Both the position numbers and the translations under genes were made by a program. The notes under the pieces are model-generated. The model ran no database searches. It saw only the letters and a list, made by a program, of their open reading frames with translations, and was not told the origin of the DNA. Below are positions 1 to 8,656 of a stretch of DNA of 64,000 bases, in pieces (the first letter of the stretch is position 1; the number at the start of each line of letters is the position of its first letter). Origin of the DNA: CAYPNF01 sp964411985 (lineage in GTDB: Bacteria; Verrucomicrobiota; Verrucomicrobiia; Limisphaerales; J093); NCBI GenBank assembly GCA_964411985.1, contig CAYPNF010000004.1, positions 183,056-247,055 of the forward strand, read 5' to 3'.

Positions 1-56
1 CGTCAGCCGCCGGTTTCATCGCTACGAGGAAGCCCGCTCTCGGTAGAGTGATCGAG

Positions 57-90
57 CCAAAGAAAACGGCGGACCCGAGGGCCCGCCGTT
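57..90 (-). terminator. Rho-independent terminator of the first dehydrogenase gene
   Basis: An 11-bp inverted repeat (arms 65-75 and 80-90, one G-U type mismatch, 4-nt loop) is followed on the minus strand by a T-rich run (TTTTCTTT). It lies just past the stop codon at 119 of the minus-strand gene, which is where a terminator for that gene should be. Confidence 0.8.
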
Positions 91-118
91 ATGCGACTTC
101 AAAAAGGGGTGCCGTTCG

Positions 119-1546
119 TTACACGCCCCAACCTTGGCGGTTCTTGCGGCTGACGAACTGGGCTGCTTCGGGGCAGTTCGGAGACTTCATGCCCGGGCCG
201 TCCCAGTCCATCTTCTTGCCTACGCCAACCCGCAGGGCGATGCAGCCGAGCAGGATGATCTCGGTGAGATAGGCGGCAATGTCGAAGTTCGAGTATGCGG
301 GTGTGCCGTCGCGCATCATACGGAACCACTCCTCGTTGTGGCCCGGAGACCTCGGGATGGTTTGAGGAATCGGCTTGGCGGCGTCATGTTTGTCGCCATT
401 CTTGTATTCCTTGTCATCGCCTACCATGACGTAGAACTGAGAGCCGTAATCATCCGGGGAGAAGAGCTTGCCCTTATCGCCCACCAGCAAGCATCCGCTA
501 CCGGGGAGTTTGTCGCCCATCTCGACGATTTCCTTGACGAGGTCGGCGCGCGGGCGGAGCGGCTTGATATCCTTGTCGGTCGGGTTGCCGTCGTACCAAT
601 AGAACTTCAGCGGGACCATTCCTTCGCGTTCGGGGAATTCGAAGCGGATGCGGGAGGTCTTCGGGAAAGTCTCATTGAACAGCTTGGAGGTCTCCTCGCA
701 TTCCACGACATTGGGGTAGCCCAGTTTCAGCGCGCGGAAGGGCATGTTGACCGTGTGGCAGGCCATGTCGCCGAGGGCGCCGGTGCCGAAGTCATACCAG
801 CCACGCCAATTGAAGGTGTGGTAGACGCCCTTCTTGTATGGACGCATGGCGGCGGGCCCAAGCCAGAGATCCCAATCCAACTCGGCAGGAACCGGGTCAG
901 ACCCGGCGGGCCGGTCAAGTCCCTGAGGCCAGACGGGGCGGTTGGACCAGACATGCAATTCGCGCACTGGCCCGATTAGTCCGGCTTGGATGACCTCAAC
1001 GGCGCGACGAAGACCACTTCCGGCGCTGCCCTGGTTACCCATCTGAGTCGCCAGTTTCTTATCTTTGGCCAGTTTTCGAAGCATCCGAGCCTCGGCAACG
1101 GTTTGCGTGAGGGGCTTCTGACAGTAAATGTGTTTGCCCATGCTCATCGCGGCGGCTGCGGCGAGGCCGTGGACATGGTCCGGCGTGGAGACGGTGCAGG
1201 CATCGATGGACTTGCCCATCTCGTCCAACATCTTACGGTAATCCTTGTACAGCTTGGCTTTAGGATACTTTTCGCCCTTTTTCTTCAGCGTGTTCGCATC
1301 GACATCCACCAGCGCCGCGATTTCGCCTCCGCAACGAGCAGAATCATCGATATCACTGTCGCCCTTACCACCGGCGCCAATGCAGCCAATGGTGATTTTG
1401 TCGTTGGCGCCGAGGACGTTACCGATGTAAGGGAAAGCAGCTGTGGCAGCGGCGGCTGCTGTGCTGCGGCGCAAGAAGGATCGGCGAGAAAGCCGGCCTA
1501 ATGCGCCAGATTGACCTGAGGTTTCGAGAAAGATGGTTGAATTCAT
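119..1546 (-). CDS. Tat-exported Gfo/Idh/MocA family oxidoreductase
   Basis: A 475-residue NAD(P)-dependent sugar dehydrogenase-like protein. The N-terminus has a twin-arginine signal (RRSFLRRS, then an Ala-rich stretch), so it is probably exported folded to the periplasm. A Rossmann motif (GCIGAGGKGDSDI) follows at about residue 55, then the substrate-domain motif that is normally EKP but here reads CQKPL. The C-terminal half carries the usual family features (YHTFNWRGWYDFGTGALGD). The family oxidises or isomerises sugars and polyols; exported members are abundant in Verrucomicrobiota and Planctomycetota and are often tied to glycan breakdown. It is a single gene followed by a terminator. 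The specific substrate cannot be read from the sequence. Confidence 0.93.
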   Translation of the reverse strand: MNSTIFLETSGQSGALGRLSRRSFLRRSTAAAAATAAFPYIGNVLGANDKITIGCIGAGGKGDSDIDDSARCGGEIAALVDVDANTLKKKGEKYPKAKLYKDYRKMLDEMGKSIDACTVSTPDHVHGLAAAAAMSMGKHIYCQKPLTQTVAEARMLRKLAKDKKLATQMGNQGSAGSGLRRAVEVIQAGLIGPVRELHVWSNRPVWPQGLDRPAGSDPVPAELDWDLWLGPAAMRPYKKGVYHTFNWRGWYDFGTGALGDMACHTVNMPFRALKLGYPNVVECEETSKLFNETFPKTSRIRFEFPEREGMVPLKFYWYDGNPTDKDIKPLRPRADLVKEIVEMGDKLPGSGCLLVGDKGKLFSPDDYGSQFYVMVGDDKEYKNGDKHDAAKPIPQTIPRSPGHNEEWFRMMRDGTPAYSNFDIAAYLTEIILLGCIALRVGVGKKMDWDGPGMKSPNCPEAAQFVSRKNRQGWGV

Positions 1547-1656
1547 AGGTTCACTTTAGGGATTTGAAGTTCTTTTGGCGAGTAGTATTCAATGGGAATC
1601 AAGAAGGGGGCGTTCTTTACAGAAGGTAACGAAGGAAACGAAGCGGAAGTGCAACG

Positions 1657-4020
1657 TTAACTTCTGTAGATCTCAGCATGGGGCAGCCATCGCTCCAGTA
1701 GATCCTGGCAGTTCAGCACCTTTTCTGCCAGGTCGACTGGGATGTAGTAATATTGGTTCGAGGCTTCAAAACCAAGGCGTGAATCACGGCATTGCAGGTG
1801 ATGCATTCGGCTGGCAGTCTTTGATTCCTGCTCCAGAATCCTCCGCAATTCCACGTTTACGGTCTCTTTCCGCGAGGCGTCTTTCGACTCCGCGAGATGA
1901 CGTCTGGCCTCAACGAAGCGAGCCTGAAGCGCCGTGGTCTGGAAATGGAGCGCGGCGGCTTCGATGACGCTCATCTCGCCCTGAAGACTGCGGCGCTGGT
2001 CTTGGGTGAGCTGAATCCCCGGCTGTTTTGCTTCCTTTCTGAGAAGGGCGAGGGCGTCCGTGAATCCGTTGGCGACTTTTTCAAACTGTCCGATGAAAAC
2101 GTCCGGTGGATAGACCTGCCGCCATCCATCCAGGTCGTCATAGGGGAAGCCCACCATGGTGGCGCGATAGCCAGTCGGCTTTTCCCAGAGCAGGTTGCTT
2201 GGACCATACTGCATGGGAGCGTTGTAGACCAGCCCGGGGTGGAAAGGGAACTCACTGAACGCGGTGCTGCACGTCGTCCATGCTTTGACGGCGGCCGGAG
2301 CGAGGTCGCGTCCAAACCTCCGCTGGGCGACGCGGAGCATGGCTTCCTCTGGCGTCAGCGATTTGCTTGCGCCAAGCTCCTGGATGATCTCAAGGTTGGG
2401 GGAAGGGTAGCCTCCCAGGGTCCAGCCCAGCATGATCCCGTCGAGCTGGGTATCGCGGAGTCGTGCCCCGTGCTGGGCGACGTTGGCGAGCGCGGGGATG
2501 TAGGGCACCGCCGAGAGTTCCCAAGTGTTGCCAGCCTGGATTTTGGCGAAAGTCTGCAGCCCGCGCTTTTTGGCTAGTCGCCAGTGTTCTGTGGCTCGCG
2601 GCCCTGGACCGATGGTGGAGATGGAATACTCCCCAACTGCAGAGGCAACCCCACCTCTCACGATGGGAATGCTCCATTCGCTGACACTCATGAGGCTGAC
2701 TTTGGAGGGGAGACGGTCGATAATGCCTGGCACCCACGAGTCCTGCCATCCCCAGTCCCAGGCGATGAGGCGGGCGGTGGAGCCTCCCTCCTCAATGCCT
2801 TGCTGGAGGTCACGATGGAATTCGGCGATCACCTCGGCGGCACCGCGTTTGGCGCAGCGTGGGCAGGCGGCACCCGCACCGTGCGACCAACAGTTACTGA
2901 GGTTCTCGGATCCACTAATCGTGAAGAACCCCGCCAGATCCGGCACAGCGCGGCAGATCGACGCAACGCTCTGGCGAATCCACGACCGGACCTCCGGCAC
3001 GCTGGTGCACATGGCGGCAAAATCCCCTTCCGTGACCCCGCGAAGTCCCGGGTGCTGTGCATAGAAACTCAAGGGCATGGAGCGCGGCTCATTCAAGTAC
3101 AGGTAGATGCCCATCCCCTGCTTGCGCGCGCGCGCGGCAAACTTCTGCAAATTCCGGATCCGCTCCTCGTGCCGGGCGCTGCGAGAAGGATCCCACGGGA
3201 ACGGTGAGAGCTTGTGCAGCACGGCCTGCATCCAGACCCCGTCCACCCCAGCCTGCCGAAGCCGGGCCAAATAGCCATCTGGGTAAGGGTCGCAATCCGG
3301 TTCAAGAAGGGGATCACCATAGAGGGCGAAATACGAGTAGCAGTAGCGGGGATGAAAGACCTCCCCCACAGCTGGCCGGACCGCAACCTTTCCCAGCGGG
3401 GCTTTGCTCAATTCATCCACAAACCCGAACAGAGGTTCCTCCATCTTGCCGACACCCTCTGGAAAGAATCGGCGGATGGTTTGGGCGATCTGCCGTTCGC
3501 GCCATCGTTCCGCCTCCGTGGAAGGGCGGTAGCTGATTCTCTCGCATTTCGGTTTGTGATTGCCCAGTTTGACGTAGAGGAAGTCGTCTTCCCGGAGCGC
3601 ATAAGCTAGTTCCTCCGCGGTCCAACCCAGCAGAGCCAGGAGCTGATCATAAGGGAGCAGATGCCAGTTGCGCCGGATGATGGTGAGGGCGGAACGACGC
3701 AGTTGATTCTTGCTGACGCGGGGTGGGGTGGGGAGTCCCATGTGTAGCCCGATCCGCTTCAGATCCCCTGGACGCGCGTCTACCGTCAGAGCCATCGTTT
3801 CCAGCGGCACCAGGAACCAGTTCCGCCAAATGAAAGCATGCAGACGGGTCGGAAAGTGGGACAGGCCAACCGGGAGCGGTGCGTTGCCGACCGGAAGCGA
3901 TCTGATGGAGCCTTGGCTCGGGGCCTCAGCTGCCAGCGAGAGAACAGGTGGTGCGAGGAGGAGCCCACTGGAACCAAGTAGCCCAACCTTGAGAAACGTG
4001 CGTCGAGACGAAGGCGTCAT
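1657..4020 (-). CDS. Tat-exported TIM-barrel protein, glycoside-hydrolase-like, function unknown
   Basis: The reading frame opens at 4101, but the ATG at 4020 gives a clean twin-arginine signal (SRRTFLKVGLLG, then a hydrophobic core), so I chose it (787 residues). The middle resembles a (beta/alpha)8 glycosidase-like fold: GVDGVWMQAVLHKL near residue 265, a strand-end acidic site in FFTISGSENL near residue 375, then a CxxC pair (CPRC) and a Trp-rich AWDWGWQDSW segment near residue 420. The C-terminal third is helical and charged. GH20/GH67-like deacetylhexosaminidase or glucuronidase relatives are possible, but I cannot assign a family. It is divergent from the PQQ-like gene at 4197. Confidence 0.85.
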   Translation of the reverse strand: MTPSSRRTFLKVGLLGSSGLLLAPPVLSLAAEAPSQGSIRSLPVGNAPLPVGLSHFPTRLHAFIWRNWFLVPLETMALTVDARPGDLKRIGLHMGLPTPPRVSKNQLRRSALTIIRRNWHLLPYDQLLALLGWTAEELAYALREDDFLYVKLGNHKPKCERISYRPSTEAERWRERQIAQTIRRFFPEGVGKMEEPLFGFVDELSKAPLGKVAVRPAVGEVFHPRYCYSYFALYGDPLLEPDCDPYPDGYLARLRQAGVDGVWMQAVLHKLSPFPWDPSRSARHEERIRNLQKFAARARKQGMGIYLYLNEPRSMPLSFYAQHPGLRGVTEGDFAAMCTSVPEVRSWIRQSVASICRAVPDLAGFFTISGSENLSNCWSHGAGAACPRCAKRGAAEVIAEFHRDLQQGIEEGGSTARLIAWDWGWQDSWVPGIIDRLPSKVSLMSVSEWSIPIVRGGVASAVGEYSISTIGPGPRATEHWRLAKKRGLQTFAKIQAGNTWELSAVPYIPALANVAQHGARLRDTQLDGIMLGWTLGGYPSPNLEIIQELGASKSLTPEEAMLRVAQRRFGRDLAPAAVKAWTTCSTAFSEFPFHPGLVYNAPMQYGPSNLLWEKPTGYRATMVGFPYDDLDGWRQVYPPDVFIGQFEKVANGFTDALALLRKEAKQPGIQLTQDQRRSLQGEMSVIEAAALHFQTTALQARFVEARRHLAESKDASRKETVNVELRRILEQESKTASRMHHLQCRDSRLGFEASNQYYYIPVDLAEKVLNCQDLLERWLPHAEIYRS

Positions 4021-4196
4021 GGGACCGATGGTTGCGCCGACCGTTCGGGGAATCAAGGACAACTCCGGCCAAAGGCGTGCTGGAAATGGGATGACCGTCA
4101 AACCTCCGCCAGGTTTTGGAGTGCGCGCGCCTCCAGGTCCCTGCGCGCCTCCTTCCGTCTTGACTCGACGTCCGGCTTCGAGGAGAGGTCAATGCA

Positions 4197-5648
4197 TTGA
4201 AAACAGAAAACGCGAATCGTTTGCCTGGGGTTCGATGGTCGTCGCGCCATGCAGTTGTGTTTCTGGCCCTCGTACTTTGGGCTGGGATGCTCTGTGCCGG
4301 CGAAGCTTCCTGGCCCCAGTTTCGCGGTCCCCAGGGCAGCGGGGTGGCGGCTTCCAGCACCTTCCCCATCGTCTTTGGTCCGGACACCAACCTGGCATGG
4401 AAAGTTCCGATGGTATCGGGTCACTCCTCGCCCTGCATCCATGGGGACCGACTGCTCCTGACCGGGCGGGTGGAGGATCGGCTTCAGATCCTTTGCCTGG
4501 ATCGGAAGAGCGGTAAGAGCCTTTGGACCCGTGAGGTTGAGCCGGATCGGATGGAAAAAGGGACTTCCCTCAGCAATCCAGCGGCTTCAACCGCTTGCAC
4601 CGACGGGAAACGGTTCTATGTCTATTTCGGTTCTTTTGGAGTTTTGGCGTTCGACTTGGAGGGCAAGGAACTCTGGCGCAAAGCATTGCCTGCCCCGTTG
4701 ACCCAGCATGGCACGGGTACGTCGCCGGTATGCGCCGATGGCCGAGTCTACCTCGTGTGCGATCAGGATGTGGATTCTTACCTTCTGGCACTGGATGCTG
4801 AGACCGGAGCCGTCTCTTGGAAAACCCCGCGTCCCGATGCCCGCCGAAGTTTTTCCAGCCCGCTACTGTACCCGGAGGGAAAGCCGAGCCACATCGTGGT
4901 GGCGGGAACCCTGCGGTTAACAGCTTATGATCTACGGACGGGGGTGGAGGCGTGGGGCGTGAGCGGCTTGCCCAACGAGATGGTGGCTTCTCCTATCGCC
5001 CGGGGGGAAGTGGTGTTTGTGGCGGGATGGACTTCTGGCTCGGGGGTTCCGCGCATGCCGACCTACGACTCGTTGCTGGCGCAGGGGGATGGAGATCAAG
5101 ATGGGCGTTTGAGCCAGGCGGAGGCTCCTGCGGGCCCGGCCCGACACCATTTCCCCTACATCGATGCCAACAAGGACGGTTTCATCGAGCGCAAGGAATG
5201 GGAGAGCATGGCGGCGATTTTCGAGAAGTCCGAGAACGCCTTGATGGCGGTGCAACCTGGAGGGGCTGGGCCGAAAGTTCTCTGGAAACAAAGTCGAGGC
5301 TTGCCCTACGTTCCTTCGCCTCTCTGGCATGAGGGGCGGCTCTGGGTGGTGAAAAACGGAGGCTTGGTTTCATGCTACGATGCCGCGAGCGGGAAAGTCC
5401 ATTTCCAGGAGGAGCGCCTGGATGCGATGGGAGATTACTACGCCTCGCCGGTGGCTGCAGGAGACCGGGTCTGTATGGTTTCCCAACCGGGCATGGCGGT
5501 GGTGCTCAAGTCAGGAGACACCTTGGAAGTGCTGGCAAGGAATCGATTGGGCGAACCGGTGATGGCCACCCCCGCCATTGTGGATGGGTATTTGTACGTT
5601 CGGACGCAGAATCAAATGATGGCGTTTAGAGAAGCGTCTATACCCTAA
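4197..5648 (+). CDS. Secreted PQQ-like beta-propeller protein with inserted EF-hand pair
   Basis: A 483-residue protein. The start is TTG at 4197: the nearby ATG at 4192 runs into a stop after one codon, and a GAGGAG site lies about 11 nt upstream. A signal peptide (about residues 18-37) is followed by the 'SWPQFRGPQGSG' motif typical of outer-membrane or periplasmic PQQ-like propellers in Planctomycetota and Verrucomicrobiota. Several blades contain 'LDxxTG' and 'GKxLW' motifs. Near residues 295-335 two calcium EF-hand loops (DGDQDGRLSQAE and DANKDGFIERKEW) are inserted between blades. These proteins may bind no PQQ at all and often serve as scaffolds. The physiological role is not evident here. 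Confidence 0.9.
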   Translation: MKTENANRLPGVRWSSRHAVVFLALVLWAGMLCAGEASWPQFRGPQGSGVAASSTFPIVFGPDTNLAWKVPMVSGHSSPCIHGDRLLLTGRVEDRLQILCLDRKSGKSLWTREVEPDRMEKGTSLSNPAASTACTDGKRFYVYFGSFGVLAFDLEGKELWRKALPAPLTQHGTGTSPVCADGRVYLVCDQDVDSYLLALDAETGAVSWKTPRPDARRSFSSPLLYPEGKPSHIVVAGTLRLTAYDLRTGVEAWGVSGLPNEMVASPIARGEVVFVAGWTSGSGVPRMPTYDSLLAQGDGDQDGRLSQAEAPAGPARHHFPYIDANKDGFIERKEWESMAAIFEKSENALMAVQPGGAGPKVLWKQSRGLPYVPSPLWHEGRLWVVKNGGLVSCYDAASGKVHFQEERLDAMGDYYASPVAAGDRVCMVSQPGMAVVLKSGDTLEVLARNRLGEPVMATPAIVDGYLYVRTQNQMMAFREASIP

Positions 5649-6014
5649 TGAGGAGATATCGGAGTGGGTCAGACTCGCTGCCGGTTCTGACTGAACTTCC
5701 CATCCTTGCGCCGGAGAGGGTCCGGAATGCCGCCGATGCGCGGTTTCGCCCCGTTCACGTTATTCAGATAGAGGCCCACGAGTTGCCCACGCTCCAGTTT
5801 GGGACGTCGACTTGGCACCCAGCGGCTGATCCAGCGCCATAACGATTTCGGCAACACAGTCATACTTCGCCGGAATAAGAAACATAAAACCGGCTGCTCG
5901 CCAACCATGAAAGTGTTCTCCCTTGTATTTCTCCAGAGGAGTTACTAATATTGGCCTTGATCCAGAAACAGAATCACGAAAGGTGGCCGTGAGCCATTCC
6001 ATCTCCATCGCACT
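5649..6014. other. Intergenic stretch without a supported gene
   Basis: 366 bp between the PQQ-like gene and the sugar-isomerase-like gene. Two overlapping minus-strand frames (5669-5908 and 5760-6008) are open but match nothing I recognise. They could be a decayed gene or chance frames. I see no clear terminator or promoter. Confidence 0.5.
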
Positions 6015-7616
6015 ATGAAGACATCTCCTCTCCCCTGCAGCTGTTGCGTCTCAACCCGGTGCCTGACTGGTCCGCTCATCCACGATATGGTGGGCTTCCA
6101 GTTACCCAAAGTGGATCGGCGCGGTTTTCTGGGAGCGATGGGGATGGTGGCAGCAGGTTCCTTGGTTTTGCCATCTCTTTCCGCCGCTCAGGAAGAGGAA
6201 CTGAAGCCTGTGAAATCCCGGCCAGGATTAGTGCAACGCCCCCTCCGGGTCCAACCGGTGCTGACCTATGAAACTCCGCAGCGGCGGGAGGCGACCAGTT
6301 GGCGCAATTGGGGTGGAATTCAAACGGAGGAAGCGGCTCGAAAAGAGCAGGCTTGGGCGACTGAGCAGTTGGCGGCGATGCAACGGAAGTCGGATTTCCC
6401 CCTGGATATCCAACCCGTCCTGCTGGTGAAGACCCGAGAGCAGGCGGTCAACATCGCTAAGGGCAGCTACGACGTCATGCTCATGTTTGCGGCCGGGGGT
6501 GGTGGGGACACCCTCGAAGCGTTAACCCGGAAGGATCGCTATAACCTGATGTTCCTCCGTCACCTGCCCGGTCCCGCCTACCTTTGGTACGAGATCGTTC
6601 ATCCTCGGTTCTTGCGCAAGACCGTGGATGAATACGGACAGCCTGGATTCGAGACCGCCGACGTGGTGGTGGACAGTTTTGACGAGATGCTCTGGAAGTT
6701 GCGGGGTTTGCATGGGCTTTCCCGCACGTTGGGTAAAAGGGTGGTGTGCATTGGTGGTGCCGCCGGGTGGGGCGCGGGTGGGGAGAAAGCCCCGGACATT
6801 TCGCGGAACCTTTGGAAACTCGACCTGGTCGACTATTCCTATGCCAAGCTCGAGCCGCGTCTGAAGTCGGCCTTTCAGGAATCCTCGCTAGTACAGGGGT
6901 GCCGTCGTGCTGCGGATGCGTATCTCGGCAAGCGGGGAGTCAAGCTCGAGACCACCCACCAGTTCGTTTCCAACGCCTTTGTGCTGCGCGAGGTGCTCCT
7001 CGACGTCATGGAGGAGTGCCAGACGGATGCCATCACCATCAACGCCTGCATGGGGACCATCATGGGAATGTCCAAGACCACTGCCTGCCTGCCCTTGAGC
7101 CTGCTCAACGACGGCGGCTATCTTGCCTTTTGTGAGTCTGACTTTGTCGTGATTCCCTCCGGCATTCTCCTTCACTACATCTCGGGAAAACCGGTCTTCC
7201 TCAACGACCCCACTTACCCACACGACGGAGTGGTGACCCTGGCCCATTGCACGGCTCCGCGTCGGATGGACGGCAAGCGCCTGGAGCGGGCGCGGATTCT
7301 CACCCACTTTGAATCGGACTACGGGGCCGCGCCCAAGGTGGAGATGAAGTTGGGCCAGATTACGACGAACCTGGTGCCCGACTTCGCGAACAAGCGCTGG
7401 GTGGGGTTCGCCGGTACCATTGTGGGCAATCCTTTCCTCGAGATCTGCCGCTCGCAGATCGATGTAAGGGTTCACGGCGATGCCGCAGCGCTGGAGGAGG
7501 AGATGAAGGGGTTCCATTGGATGCTCTCTTATGGCGATTACCTGAAGGAAACGGAATACGCTCTCCGAAAACTAGGGGTGAACCTGCACAACGTCAGTGC
7601 CCCGGCCAACGCCTGA
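6015..7616 (+). CDS. Tat-exported L-fucose/L-arabinose isomerase-fold protein
   Basis: 533 residues. A twin-arginine motif (DRRGFLGAMGMV) lies about residues 34-45; the ATG at 6087 would give a more normal, shorter signal peptide than the annotated ATG at 6015. The body resembles the sugar-isomerase (FucI/AraA) two-domain architecture: a Rossmann-like part with 'DVMLMFAAGGGGDTLEALT' and 'KRVVCIGGAAGWGAGGE', and a C-terminal part with 'TINACMGTIMGMSKTTACLP' and 'VVTLAHCTAP'. Classical isomerases are cytoplasmic, so an exported homologue is unusual and may act on a different substrate or be non-enzymatic. It stands alone between an intergenic gap and the epimerase gene. Confidence 0.8.
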   Translation: MKTSPLPCSCCVSTRCLTGPLIHDMVGFQLPKVDRRGFLGAMGMVAAGSLVLPSLSAAQEEELKPVKSRPGLVQRPLRVQPVLTYETPQRREATSWRNWGGIQTEEAARKEQAWATEQLAAMQRKSDFPLDIQPVLLVKTREQAVNIAKGSYDVMLMFAAGGGGDTLEALTRKDRYNLMFLRHLPGPAYLWYEIVHPRFLRKTVDEYGQPGFETADVVVDSFDEMLWKLRGLHGLSRTLGKRVVCIGGAAGWGAGGEKAPDISRNLWKLDLVDYSYAKLEPRLKSAFQESSLVQGCRRAADAYLGKRGVKLETTHQFVSNAFVLREVLLDVMEECQTDAITINACMGTIMGMSKTTACLPLSLLNDGGYLAFCESDFVVIPSGILLHYISGKPVFLNDPTYPHDGVVTLAHCTAPRRMDGKRLERARILTHFESDYGAAPKVEMKLGQITTNLVPDFANKRWVGFAGTIVGNPFLEICRSQIDVRVHGDAAALEEEMKGFHWMLSYGDYLKETEYALRKLGVNLHNVSAPANA

Positions 7617-7675
7617 CCGACCCTTCCAAATTGACAAATGGGCTTGCAGGGGGTTGCATGCTCCCTGCAACTGTC

Positions 7676-8656
7676 ATGGATTCAACGACCTGCCTGGTCA
7701 CGGGTGCGGCCGGGTTTATCGGAAGTCACCTTGTGGATCGCCTGCTTGCCCGGGGAAGCCGGGTTGTGGGGGTGGATAACTTTCTCCTGGGCACGCGTGC
7801 GAACCTGGTTGAGGCATGCGCCCATCCCGCCTTCACCCTCCTGGAGGAGGACGTGAATCGATTCGAGGCGCTGCAGGCGAAGTTGGCCGCAGCGGGATTC
7901 GGTCGCATCGACGAAGTCTGGCATCTGGCGGCCAACTCGGACATCCGAGCGGGTACTGCCGATCCCGAGGTCGATCTGAAGTACACTTTTCTAACGACGT
8001 TCAACGTGCTGCGCCTCATGAAGGCGATGAGCATTCGCCGGCTTGCCTTCGCGTCCACTTCGGCCATCTACGGGGATCGGCCTCACGCGGTGGCGGAGGA
8101 TGATGGCCCACTGCGACCCATTTCCAACTACGGCGCCATGAAACTCGCCTCAGAAGGGGTGATTAGCGCTGGTTTGGAGACTTTCCTGGAGCGGGCATGG
8201 GTTTTTCGCTTCCCCAATGTCATTGGCCCCAGGGCCACTCATGGCGTGATCCATGACTTCTTACTCCGGCTCAAGGCCAACCCAAAGGAGTTGACCGTCC
8301 TCGGCAACGGCACTCAAGAGAAACCCTACTTGCACGTTTCGGAATTGGTGGAGGCAATGCTCCATATCCATGATCTTGGGAAGGAAGCCTTTACCTGCTG
8401 CAACATCGGGCCCGATGGCACGGCTACCACGGTTCGGCACATTGCGGAGTCGGTCGTGAATTTTGCGGCGCCTGGCGCGGCCATCCGGTACGGCGATTCC
8501 GCGAAAGGATGGCCCGGGGATGTGCCGAAGTTCCGCTATAGCATCGAGCGGTTGCGCCAGTTGGGGTGGACCCCGAAGCTGACCTCCAACCAAGCCATCG
8601 AGCGAGCCATCCCGGAGATCGCCACCGAGGTCAGCCGCCTGCCCATCTCACCATGA
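7676..8656 (+). CDS. NAD-dependent epimerase/dehydratase (extended SDR)
   Basis: A 326-residue nucleotide-sugar-modifying enzyme. The ATG at 7676 directly precedes the Rossmann motif TGAAGFIGSHL (residues about 8-18); the frame is open further upstream but there overlaps the previous gene. Catalytic features are the Ser/Thr strand STSAIYGD and the YxxxK pair in YGAMK (Tyr152, Lys156). Family members act as UDP-glucose/UDP-glucuronate 4-epimerases or NDP-sugar dehydratases. Its stop overlaps the start of the next gene by 4 bp (ATGA), so the two are translated together. The heptose genes that follow suggest it modifies the same activated sugar or another sugar of the same surface glycan; the substrate is inferred. 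Confidence 0.92.
   Translation: MDSTTCLVTGAAGFIGSHLVDRLLARGSRVVGVDNFLLGTRANLVEACAHPAFTLLEEDVNRFEALQAKLAAAGFGRIDEVWHLAANSDIRAGTADPEVDLKYTFLTTFNVLRLMKAMSIRRLAFASTSAIYGDRPHAVAEDDGPLRPISNYGAMKLASEGVISAGLETFLERAWVFRFPNVIGPRATHGVIHDFLLRLKANPKELTVLGNGTQEKPYLHVSELVEAMLHIHDLGKEAFTCCNIGPDGTATTVRHIAESVVNFAAPGAAIRYGDSAKGWPGDVPKFRYSIERLRQLGWTPKLTSNQAIERAIPEIATEVSRLPISP

Noticed and set aside
134..979. Long plus-strand frame antisense to the first dehydrogenase
   Set aside because: It mirrors a well-supported gene in a high-GC region and shows no domain, signal peptide or plausible start.
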